A DNA stretch of 64,000 nucleotides, from NCBI RefSeq assembly GCF_005048155.1, contig NZ_SUMB01000003.1, forward strand, positions 558,001-622,000. The letters are read 5' to 3'. Both the position numbers and the translations under genes were made by a program. This stretch comes from Streptomyces piniterrae (GTDB lineage Bacteria; Actinomycetota; Actinomycetes; Streptomycetales; Streptomycetaceae). The notes under the pieces were generated by a model. That model did no database searches. It was not told the DNA's origin and worked only from the letters and a program-made list of their open reading frames with translations. Positions 56,881 through 64,000 of this stretch are shown one piece after another (position 1 is the stretch's first letter; each line of letters starts with the position of its first letter).

Positions 56881-58023
56881 TCAGTACTGCGGCGGCCCGA
56901 AGCCGCCGCCCGGGGGCGGGCCCTGCGGAGGCGGCGGGGCGACCGGCGGGCCCATCGGCGGCCCCATCGGCGGGCCCTGCTGCGGCATCGGCGGGCCCTG
57001 CTGCCAGGAGGCCGGCGGCGGTCCCTGGGGCCCGGGGACGAAACCCGGTCCGGGGAACGTCGGCAGCTGGGCCGGCGGCTGCCAGCCGGCGGCGACCGGC
57101 ACGCCCTTGCCCATCAGGGCGAGCATCGCCGCGGAGCCGAGCAGATCCAGGAAGAGCTGGATGTGGTTGATGATGCTCATGCCCGGTGCGAAGTCGTTGA
57201 ACTGGAACAGCGCGTCGTGGCCGACCAGGCCGATGAGGCTCACCAGGGCGTTCGTCAGCAGCACGATCGAGATGCCGATGGCCAGACCGCGCGAGGCGCA
57301 GCCGCGCAGCAGGCTGTTCAGGCCGGCCAGTGCGGTCAGGGCGAGGAGGACCAGCGCGTACCAGCCGGGGGCCAGGTCCAGCAGGAAGGTGAGCGTTCCC
57401 TCGCCGAGGTAGAGCGCGCCGAACGAGTCGACGCCGCTCTGCACCAGCACGTAGATGTGCCAGGCCAGGTAGCACAGCGCCATCGCGCCCAGCACCAGTC
57501 CGGACACCATGCCCGGCGCCTTGCCGGGGCGCATCGGCGGGTCGCTGGGGGTCGCGCGCGGCCAGGAGCGCATCCCGGCGAGCAGCACGATGGACGCGCA
57601 GAAGGCGAGGAAGACCTGCCCGAGGCTGTTCAGGAAGACGGCTTCGAACTGCGCCGAGGTCGGGTCGGCCTTCGACACGAAATAGTTGCTGGTCGAGGTG
57701 GAGTTGCCGGTGCTGATCATCACCTGGATGCCGGTCGCGAAGGTCAGCGTGGTGGCGACGGCGAGCAGTCCACCGGCCGTCCGGCGGGCGGCGAACGCGG
57801 CGATCACGGCGCTCAGCTGCACGATGGCCATACCGAGCACGAGGGGGTTGGTGACCGCGTCGGTGCCCGGCTTGCGGTCGCCGACCCAGGACTCCCAGAC
57901 GCCCGCCATCCCGAAGCTGCTGAGATCGGTGCCCAGCCAGTAGGCGGAGTTGAGGAAGAACAACGCGCAGAACACGCCGCCGGTGATCCGGGCGCCCTTG
58001 GCCAGCGCCATACTTTGTTGCAT
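56881..58023 (-). CDS. Multi-pass membrane protein with Pro/Gly-rich tail
   Basis: 380 residues. About eight membrane helices between 12 and 300 (ITGGVFCALFFLNSAYWLGT, VLGMAIVQLSAVIAAFAARR, VLGAMALCYLAWHIYVLVQS, LAIGISIVLLTNALVSLIGL), then a cytosolic tail from 315 made of PPQGPPM/GPPMGPPM repeats. No transporter or enzyme motif recognised. ATG with a ggggacaaaa leader. Transcribed alone. Confidence 0.75.
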   Translation of the reverse strand: MQQSMALAKGARITGGVFCALFFLNSAYWLGTDLSSFGMAGVWESWVGDRKPGTDAVTNPLVLGMAIVQLSAVIAAFAARRTAGGLLAVATTLTFATGIQVMISTGNSTSTSNYFVSKADPTSAQFEAVFLNSLGQVFLAFCASIVLLAGMRSWPRATPSDPPMRPGKAPGMVSGLVLGAMALCYLAWHIYVLVQSGVDSFGALYLGEGTLTFLLDLAPGWYALVLLALTALAGLNSLLRGCASRGLAIGISIVLLTNALVSLIGLVGHDALFQFNDFAPGMSIINHIQLFLDLLGSAAMLALMGKGVPVAAGWQPPAQLPTFPGPGFVPGPQGPPPASWQQGPPMPQQGPPMGPPMGPPVAPPPPQGPPPGGGFGPPQY

Positions 58024-58101
58024 TTTGTCCCCCGGTCATCTCGGTACGCCAGCGAGGGAGCACGGTAGCAACGCATCCGGCCGCGGTCTCCCCCGCCTGC
58101 C

Positions 58102-58139
58102 CCTGTTCCCTGCCGACGGGGCCGCCGGCAGGGAACAGG
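58102..58139 (-). terminator. Terminator of the inositol operon
   Basis: 14-bp perfect stem (58102-58115 with 58126-58139), 10-base loop, 24 bases after the mmsA stop on the minus strand. Confidence 0.85.
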
Positions 58140-58162
58140 TCCGGGACTCCTGGCGAAGCCCG

Positions 58163-59656
58163 TCAGTGGTTGCGCGGGAAGCCCAGGTTGATGCCGCCGT
58201 CGGACGGGTCGGGCCAGCGGGTGGTGACGACCTTGCCGCGGGTGTAGAAGTGCACGCCGTCGTTGCCGTAGATGTGGTGGTCGCCGAAGAGGGAGTCCTT
58301 CCAGCCGCCGAAGGAGTGGTAGCCGACGGGGACCGGGATCGGTACGTTCACGCCGACCATGCCGGCCTCCACCTCCAGCTGGAAGCGGCGGGCCGCCCCG
58401 CCGTCGCGGGTGAAGATCGCGGTGCCGTTGCCCCAGGGAGAGCTGTTCACCAGCTCGATGGCCTGCTCGTACGTCTCCACGCGGACGACGGACAGCACCG
58501 GGCCGAAGATCTCGTCGCGGTAGGCGTCCATCTCCGGGGTGACGTTGTCGAGCAGGGAGACGCCGATCCAGTGGCCGTTCTCGTAGCCGTCGACGGTGTA
58601 GCCGGTGCCGTCGATGACGACGTCGGCGCCCTGGGCCGCGGCGCCCTCGACATAGGAGGCGACCTTGTCGCGGTGCGCCTTGGTGATCAGCGGGCCCATC
58701 TCGGAGGCCGGGTCGTCGCCGGGGCCGATCCGGAGCTTGTCGGCGCGCTCCTTGATCTTGCCGATCAGCGGGTCGGCGGTGTCACCGACGGCCACGACGA
58801 CGGAGATCGCCATGCAGCGCTCGCCGGCCGAGCCGTACGCGGCGTTGATCGCGGAGTCGGCGGCCAGGTCGAGGTCCGCGTCCGGCAGCACCAGCATGTG
58901 GTTCTTGGCGCCGCCCAGTGCCTGGACGCGCTTGCCGTTGGCGGTGCCGGTGGTGTGGATGTAGCGGGCGATGGGGGTGGAGCCGACGAAGGAGACGGCG
59001 GCGATGTCCGGGTGCTCCAGGATCGCGTCGACGGCCACCTTGTCGCCGTTGACGATGTTGAGGACACCGTCCGGCAGGCCCGCCTCGGCGGCCAGTTCGG
59101 CGAGCTTGAGGGCGGCGCTGGGCACCTTCTCGCTCGGCTTGAGGACGAAGGTGTTGCCGCAGGCGATGGCCATGGGGAACATCCACATCGGCACCATGGC
59201 GGGGAAGTTGAACGGCGTGATGCCGGCCACCACTCCGAGGGACTGGCGGATCGCGGCGACATCCACCCGGGTGGAGACCTGGGTGGACAGCTCGCCCTTG
59301 AGCTTCTCGGGGATGCCGCAGGCCAGCTCGACGATCTCCAGGCCGCGGGCGACCTCGCCCAGCGCGTCGGAGTGCACCTTGCCGTGCTCGGCGGTGATCA
59401 GCTCGGCGATCTCGTCGCGGTGCGCGTCGATCAGCTCGCGGTACTTGAACAGCACCGAGGTGCGCTTGGCCAGGGAGCTGGTGCCCCAGCTGCGGAACGC
59501 TTCCCTGGCGGCGGCGACCGCGGCGTCCACCTCGCCGACGGAGGCGAAGGCGACCTGCTTCTCCTGGGCGCCGGTGGCCGGGTTGTAGACCGGGCCGTAG
59601 TTGCCGGAGGCGCCCTCGACGGGCTTGCCGCCGATCCAGTGGCTGATGGTCTTCAT
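58163..59656 (-). CDS. mmsA: Methylmalonate-semialdehyde dehydrogenase (CoA-acylating)
   Basis: 497 residues. Aldehyde dehydrogenase fold: NAD region GITPFNFPAMVPMWMFPMAI, VSFVGSTPIARYIH, catalytic Cys in GSAGERCMAISV (about 281), DEIFGPVLSVVR. ISHWIGGKPVEG and the PIPVPVGYHSFGGWKDS end are characteristic of MmsA/IolA, which converts malonate or methylmalonate semialdehyde to acetyl- or propionyl-CoA. Last gene of the inositol operon, 37 bases after iolD. Confidence 0.95.
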   Translation of the reverse strand: MKTISHWIGGKPVEGASGNYGPVYNPATGAQEKQVAFASVGEVDAAVAAAREAFRSWGTSSLAKRTSVLFKYRELIDAHRDEIAELITAEHGKVHSDALGEVARGLEIVELACGIPEKLKGELSTQVSTRVDVAAIRQSLGVVAGITPFNFPAMVPMWMFPMAIACGNTFVLKPSEKVPSAALKLAELAAEAGLPDGVLNIVNGDKVAVDAILEHPDIAAVSFVGSTPIARYIHTTGTANGKRVQALGGAKNHMLVLPDADLDLAADSAINAAYGSAGERCMAISVVVAVGDTADPLIGKIKERADKLRIGPGDDPASEMGPLITKAHRDKVASYVEGAAAQGADVVIDGTGYTVDGYENGHWIGVSLLDNVTPEMDAYRDEIFGPVLSVVRVETYEQAIELVNSSPWGNGTAIFTRDGGAARRFQLEVEAGMVGVNVPIPVPVGYHSFGGWKDSLFGDHHIYGNDGVHFYTRGKVVTTRWPDPSDGGINLGFPRNH

Positions 59657-59693
59657 GCGGGGGGCCTTTCTGGGTGACGACTGCGAGCTGAGG

Positions 59694-61610
59694 TCAGAGG
59701 TGGCGGCGGCGGGCGGCGGTTTGGCGGTCGTACGCCTCACGGGCGGCGAGGGCCGCCGGACGCGTCGCGGTCTCGGCAACGGGGACATCCCACCAGGCCT
59801 GGGCGGCCGGCGCGCCCGGCACAGTGTCGGCCGTTTCGGTCTCGACATAGACACATGTGGGCTGGTTCGAGCCGCGTGCCTCGGCGAGCGCGGCGCGCAG
59901 CTCGCCGACGGTGGCGGCGCGGAGGACCCGCATGCCCAGCGAGGCGGCGTTGGCGGCGAGGTCGACGGGCAGCGGCGGACCCGTGTACGTCCCGTCCTTG
60001 GCGCGGAAGCGGTAGTCGGTGCCGAAGCGCTCACCCCCGGTCTCCTGGGAGAGCCCGCCGATGGAGGCATAGCCGTGGTTCTGGATGAGGACGAGGTTGA
60101 TGTTGACGCCCTCCTGGACCGCGGTAACGATTTCGGTGGGGTTCATCAGATATGTACCGTCACCGACGAGCGCCCACACCGGCCGGTCGGGAGCGGCCAT
60201 CCGGACGCCGATCGCGGCCGGGATCTCATAGCCCATGCAGGAGTAGCCGTATTCGAGGTGGTACTGCCTGCGGGACCGGGCGCGCCAGAGTTTGTGCAGG
60301 TCACCGGGGAGGGAGCCGGCGGCGTTGATGACGATGTCGCTGTCGTCGACGAGGGCGTCCAGGGCGCCGAGCACCTGGGTCTGGGACGGGCGCACGGAGG
60401 CGTCCGCGGCGCCGTAGGCGGCGTCCACCCGGCTCTCCCACTCCGCCTTGGCGACCCCGTAGGCGGCCTCGTACTCCTCGTCGACGTGGTGGCCGTGCAG
60501 GGCGAGGGTGAGCGCTTCGAGTCCGGCGCGGGCGTCGGCGACCAGGGAGGTGGCGCCGAGTTTGTGGGAGTCGAAGGGGGCGATGTTGAGGTTGACGAAG
60601 CGCACGCCGGGTGCGGCGAAGAGGGTGGCGGAGGCGGTGGTGAAGTCGGTGTAGCGGGTGCCGACGCCGATGATCAGGTCTGCCTCGCGGGCGAGTGCGT
60701 CGGCGGTGGCGGTGCCGGTGTGGCCGATGCCGCCGATGTCGGCGGGGTGGTCGTGGCGCAGCGAGCCCTTGCCGGCCTGGGTGGAGGCGACCGGGATGCC
60801 GGTGGTCTCGGCGAAGACGCGCAGCGCGTCCTCCGCCTCGCTGTGGTGGACGCCGCCGCCGGCGATCAGCAGCGGCCGGCGGGCGCCGCGGATGGCGCGG
60901 ACGGCCTCGGCGAGGGAGGCGACGTCCGGGGCGGGGCGGGCCACCCGCCACACCCGGTCGGCGAAGAACTCCTCGGGCCAGTCGTACGCCTCGGCCTGGA
61001 CGTCCTGCGGCAGGGCGAGGGTGACGGCGCCGGTGTCGACGGGGTCGGCGAGCACCCGCATGGCCTGGAGGGCGGCGGGGATCAGCGCCTCGGGGCGGGT
61101 GATCCGGTCGAAGTAGCGGGACACCGGGCGCAGCGCGTCGTTGACCGACACGTCGCCCGCGTAGGGCACTTCGAGCTGCTGGAGCACCGGGTCGGCGGGA
61201 CGGGTGGCGAAGACGTCGCCGGGCAGCAGCAGAACGGGGAGGCGGTTGACGGTGGCGAGCGCGGCGCCGGTGACCAGGTTGGTGGCCCCGGGGCCGATGG
61301 AGGTGGTGACGGCCTGCGCGGAGAGCCGGTCGGACTGGCGGGCGTAGCCGACGGCGGCGTGCACCATGGCCTGTTCGTTGCGGCCCTGGAGGTAGGGCAG
61401 CCCCGGGGGTTCGGGGGTCGCGCCCTGAGGGGACACGTTTCCGGACTCCAGGAGCGCCTGGCCGATACCGGCCACATTGCCGTGGCCGAAGATGCCCCAG
61501 CAGGCGCTGATCAGACGGTGCCGGCGGCCGTCCCGCTCGGTGTACTGATGGGCGAGGAACTCGACCAGGGCCTGCGCGACGGTGCGGCGGCGGGTCGTCG
61601 GGGCGTTCAT
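59694..61610 (-). CDS. iolD: 3D-(3,5/4)-trihydroxycyclohexane-1,2-dione hydrolase
   Basis: 638 residues. ThDP-dependent enzyme that opens the inositol ring in the third step of myo-inositol catabolism. N-terminal ThDP pyrimidine part with FGHGNVAGIGQALLE and RNEQAMVHAAVGYARQ (activating Glu), central FAD-fold-like domain, and C-terminal pyrophosphate site EIPAAIGVRMA, LVGDGTYLMNPTEI (GDG...N motif). ATG overlaps the iolB stop (61607-61610). Confidence 0.95.
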   Translation of the reverse strand: MNAPTTRRRTVAQALVEFLAHQYTERDGRRHRLISACWGIFGHGNVAGIGQALLESGNVSPQGATPEPPGLPYLQGRNEQAMVHAAVGYARQSDRLSAQAVTTSIGPGATNLVTGAALATVNRLPVLLLPGDVFATRPADPVLQQLEVPYAGDVSVNDALRPVSRYFDRITRPEALIPAALQAMRVLADPVDTGAVTLALPQDVQAEAYDWPEEFFADRVWRVARPAPDVASLAEAVRAIRGARRPLLIAGGGVHHSEAEDALRVFAETTGIPVASTQAGKGSLRHDHPADIGGIGHTGTATADALAREADLIIGVGTRYTDFTTASATLFAAPGVRFVNLNIAPFDSHKLGATSLVADARAGLEALTLALHGHHVDEEYEAAYGVAKAEWESRVDAAYGAADASVRPSQTQVLGALDALVDDSDIVINAAGSLPGDLHKLWRARSRRQYHLEYGYSCMGYEIPAAIGVRMAAPDRPVWALVGDGTYLMNPTEIVTAVQEGVNINLVLIQNHGYASIGGLSQETGGERFGTDYRFRAKDGTYTGPPLPVDLAANAASLGMRVLRAATVGELRAALAEARGSNQPTCVYVETETADTVPGAPAAQAWWDVPVAETATRPAALAAREAYDRQTAARRRHL

Positions 61611-62542
61611 CGGAGGTCTCCTGCGGGAGCGTCGTAGAGGGGGAGGCGGGGGTCGACGGGCTGGTCCGGCCAGGTGGCGCGGATCCAGCCGTGGTCGGGG
61701 TGATCGCAGATCAGCCACTCGCGGGTGGCGGCCGGGCCCGCCATGACGTTGAGGTAGTACATGTCGTGCCCGGGGGCGGCGATGGACGGGCCGTGCCAGC
61801 CGTCGGGGATCAACACCGCGTCGCCGCTGCGGACTTCGGCGAGCACGTCCGTGCCGCGGCCGCGCCCTGAGGGGCTGACGCGCTGATAGCCCAGGCCCGG
61901 CCTGCTGTTCCCGCCGGCATCGACGGCGGCGGCGATCTCGAAGTAGTAGATCTCCTCCAGCTCGGCTTCCTCGCCGGGGCGGCATTCGTCGTGTTTGTGG
62001 GGCGGGTAGGAGGACCAGTTGCCCCCGGGGGTGAGCACTTCGACGGCGATGAGCTTGTCGCACTCGAAGACGTCGGCGGCACCGAAGTTGTTGACCTGCC
62101 GGGAGCAGTTGCCGGTGCCGCGCAGCTCCACGGGCACGGCGGACGCGGGCCCGTAACGCGCCGGGAGGCGCCGCGCACAGCGGGCCCCGGTCAGCGCGAA
62201 CCGGCCGCCCGCACCGGTGGCGATCTGCACATGCGCGTCCCGCGGCACATAGGCGAAGTCCGTCACCCCGCTGAACACGCTCTCCCTGCCGGTCAGTTCG
62301 AAGGTGTCCCCGCTGTCCGTCATGACCGTGCAGCCACCGGACAGGGGCAGCACGATCCATTCGCTGCCACCGGTGGCGAAGGAGTGGTGGCCGCCGGCCG
62401 GCAGCTCCAGGACGCGAAGGGAGGAGTACCCCCAGCCGGCCCGCTCGGGATCGATGGCGAGGGCGTACGGCCCGTCGGCCGCGCGGCCCGCCCTGACGTG
62501 AAAATCCGTGAAGCCCGTGAAGTCTGCGGTCTCAGCGCTCAT
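61607..62542 (-). CDS. iolB: 5-deoxy-glucuronate isomerase
   Basis: 311 residues. Bicupin of the IolB family with metal site YPPHKHDE and the Glu of EEIYYFEIA, and the His of VLIPDGWHGP. Converts 5-deoxy-glucuronate into 5-dehydro-2-deoxy-gluconate. ATG 62542 was chosen over 62566 as aggagact lies upstream. Coupled to iolD. Confidence 0.94.
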   Translation of the reverse strand: MSAETADFTGFTDFHVRAGRAADGPYALAIDPERAGWGYSSLRVLELPAGGHHSFATGGSEWIVLPLSGGCTVMTDSGDTFELTGRESVFSGVTDFAYVPRDAHVQIATGAGGRFALTGARCARRLPARYGPASAVPVELRGTGNCSRQVNNFGAADVFECDKLIAVEVLTPGGNWSSYPPHKHDECRPGEEAELEEIYYFEIAAAVDAGGNSRPGLGYQRVSPSGRGRGTDVLAEVRSGDAVLIPDGWHGPSIAAPGHDMYYLNVMAGPAATREWLICDHPDHGWIRATWPDQPVDPRLPLYDAPAGDLR

Positions 62543-62611
62543 AACCCCAAGTCTCCTACTCATCACTGACAGTCATCGAAATTCGGCCGTCGCCGCACGT
62601 CGGCCCGGTGG

Positions 62612-63511
62612 TCACAGCAGTCCGACGGCGGTGTCCACGGCCGCCGCGACATCGCCGTCGGCCGGGTAGAGCAGCGAACGGCCGACGACCAGGCCCTGCA
62701 CGGTGGGCAGTCGCAGCGCCTTGCGCCACTTCTCGTAGGCGACTTCCTGGTCCTGGACGGTGGTGCCGATGTCGCCGCCGAGCAGCACCGTCGGCAGCGT
62801 CGACGCCTCGCAGACCCGGGCCATCGCATCGGGGTCGTCGGTGACCGGCAGCTTCAGCCAGGTGTACGCGGAGGTGCCGCCGAGGCCGGAGGCGATGGCC
62901 ACCGAGCGGATCACCGCTTCCGCGCCGAGGTCGTTGCGGACCCTGCCGTCGACCCGGCGGGAGAGGAACGGCTCGACGAAGACGGGCAGTTCCCGCTCGG
63001 CCATGGCGTCGACGGCGCGTGCGGTGGCCTCCAGGGTGGCCAGCGATCCGGGGTCGCTGTAGTCGATGCGCAGCAGGAGCTTGCCGGCGTCGAAGCGGAG
63101 CCGGGCGATGTCCTCGGGGCGGTGGCCGGTGAACCGGTCGTCCATCTCGAAGGCGGCGCCCGCGAGGCCGCCCCGGTTCATCGAGCCCATCACCACCTTG
63201 CCTTCGAGGGCGCCGAGCAGCAGCAGGTCGTCAAGGATGTCGGCGGTGGCGAGCACCCCGTCCACGCCCGGCCGTGACAGTGCGAGCACCAGGCGTTCGA
63301 GCAGGTCGAGGCGGTTGGCCATGGCGAGTTGCCGGTCGCCGACGGCGAGCGCGCCGCGCGCCGGGTGGTCGGCGGCGACGATCATCAGCCGGCCGCTGTC
63401 GCCGATGAGCGGGCGGCGGGTGCGGCGGGCGGCGGCCTCCGCGATCGCTTCGGGGTGCCGGGCCCGCAGCGTCGCGAGGTCACTGATCCGAGGGGTCAAG
63501 GCGTAACTCAC
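62612..63511 (-). CDS. Cgl0159-type aldolase of the iol operon
   Basis: 299 residues, TIM-barrel aldolase-like (MIVAADHPARGALAVGD, ADILDDLLLLGALEGKVVMG, LLLRIDYSD, VEPFLSRRVDG, LLGGDIGTTVQDQEVAYEKW). This (beta/alpha)8 family occurs in the actinobacterial inositol cluster between iolC and iolB and probably splits 5-dehydro-2-deoxygluconate 6-phosphate to dihydroxyacetone phosphate and malonate semialdehyde in place of IolJ (inferred from position). Confidence 0.88.
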   Translation of the reverse strand: MSYALTPRISDLATLRARHPEAIAEAAARRTRRPLIGDSGRLMIVAADHPARGALAVGDRQLAMANRLDLLERLVLALSRPGVDGVLATADILDDLLLLGALEGKVVMGSMNRGGLAGAAFEMDDRFTGHRPEDIARLRFDAGKLLLRIDYSDPGSLATLEATARAVDAMAERELPVFVEPFLSRRVDGRVRNDLGAEAVIRSVAIASGLGGTSAYTWLKLPVTDDPDAMARVCEASTLPTVLLGGDIGTTVQDQEVAYEKWRKALRLPTVQGLVVGRSLLYPADGDVAAAVDTAVGLL

Positions 63512-63605
63512 CTTCTTGAGGCCACAGATGCGGCGGGTGCGGCGGGTGCGACAGGTCCGGCGGACGGTGCGGGCGGGGCCATGGCGGCCCTCGCGTCCAC
63601 GGGGC

Positions 63606-64000
63606 TCACCGGTCCGCGAGGAACGCGTCGACCTCGTCGGCCGTCGGCATCGCGGACGAGCAGGCGAGCCGGGAGGCGACGATGGCGCCGGCGGCGTTGG
63701 CGTAGCGCATCATCGGCTCCAGTTCCCAGCCGGCGAGCAGCCCGTGGCACAGCGCCCCGCCGAAGGAGTCCCCGGCACCGAGGCCGTTGACGACCTCGAC
63801 CGGGGTGGGCGGGACCTCGGCGGTACGGCCGTCCCGGTGGACGGCGAGCACCCCCTTGGGCCCCTGCTTGATGACGGCGAGTTCGACGCCCATGTCCAGC
63901 AGCGCCTGCGCGCACGCCTTGGGGTCGCGCACTCCGGTGGCGACCTCGGCCTCGTCGACGTTGCCGACCGCGACCGTGGCGTGCCGCAGCGCGGCTTCGT
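63606..64000 (-). CDS. iolC: 5-dehydro-2-deoxygluconokinase, 3' part
   Basis: 131 residues of a PfkB sugar kinase; the start lies beyond the window. Shows HATVAVGNVDEAEVATGV, the ATP-site ELAVIKQGPKGVLAVHRDG and the anion-hole motif NGLGAGDSFGGALCHGLL with the catalytic Asp. Phosphorylates 5-dehydro-2-deoxygluconate, giving the substrate of the Cgl0159-type aldolase. 94 bases before the next gene contain a short gcggcgggt repeat. Confidence 0.92.
   Translation of the reverse strand, partial: EAALRHATVAVGNVDEAEVATGVRDPKACAQALLDMGVELAVIKQGPKGVLAVHRDGRTAEVPPTPVEVVNGLGAGDSFGGALCHGLLAGWELEPMMRYANAAGAIVASRLACSSAMPTADEVDAFLADR

Noticed and set aside
1..64000. Secondary-metabolite cluster or prophage
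   Set aside because: No polyketide, peptide synthetase, terpene or phage structural genes were seen; the mobile part is an AICE.

Overview
The window is about 70 percent G+C and carries typical Streptomyces-type genes (PknG signalling island, dynamin-like GTPase pair, MreB-like protein, sortase-anchored thioester protein, EttA), so it is read as chromosome of a Streptomyces or close relative with one integrated conjugative element. Genes are dense and most starts have a GGAGG-like ribosome site.

Region by region. 1-2858: end of a sugar ABC permease, a GH4 glycosidase with an in-frame 24-bp repeat insertion, and a BadF/GlcNAc-type kinase, together an oligosaccharide uptake and breakdown operon. 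3644-15110: an amino-acid sensing and Ser/Thr phosphorylation island laid out like mycobacterial glnX-glnH-pknG: membrane sensor, glutamine-type binding protein, coiled-coil protein, PknG kinase, PP2C phosphatase, von Willebrand A protein, zinc-ribbon/FHA protein. 15184-25415: truncated globin, thioesterase, ettA, a thioester (TQXA) LAETG surface protein, an SSB paralogue and the dynamin pair dynA/dynB. 25719-25791: tRNA-Arg(UCU), the integration target.

25750-45635: accessory DNA bounded by three copies of a 45-bp att core made from the tRNA 3' half. Element A (25750-27448) is a 1.7-kb piece with two unknown genes and no integrase. Element B (27449-45590) is an 18-kb actinobacterial integrative and conjugative element (AICE) of the pSAM2 kind: int, xis, an iteron array, a DnaB-N/DUF3987 replication protein, spd-like spread proteins, an FtsK/TraB translocase, a GGDEF protein, a GntR repressor with four ACCTAGGT operators, an XRE regulator, a Nudix (Pif-like) protein, and a low-G+C cargo of an HNH nuclease and a membrane-anchored protein. 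Three intergenic hairpins with a shared GCCAAAG loop precede rep, tra and a third operon gene; a boxA-like sequence lies in the operon leader; two tRNA-like structures lie between small genes.

46307-58023: MerR regulator, phospholipid-type methyltransferase, MreB/Mbl-like actin with an insertion, FUSC transporter, lipoprotein esterase, an ABC exporter whose hydrolase half has suffered an internal deletion, a GNAT acetyltransferase and a membrane protein. 58163-64000: inositol catabolism operon on the minus strand (iolC, Cgl0159-type aldolase, iolB, iolD, mmsA/iolA), ending in a strong terminator.

All calls come from reading the sequence and family knowledge; no searches were run.
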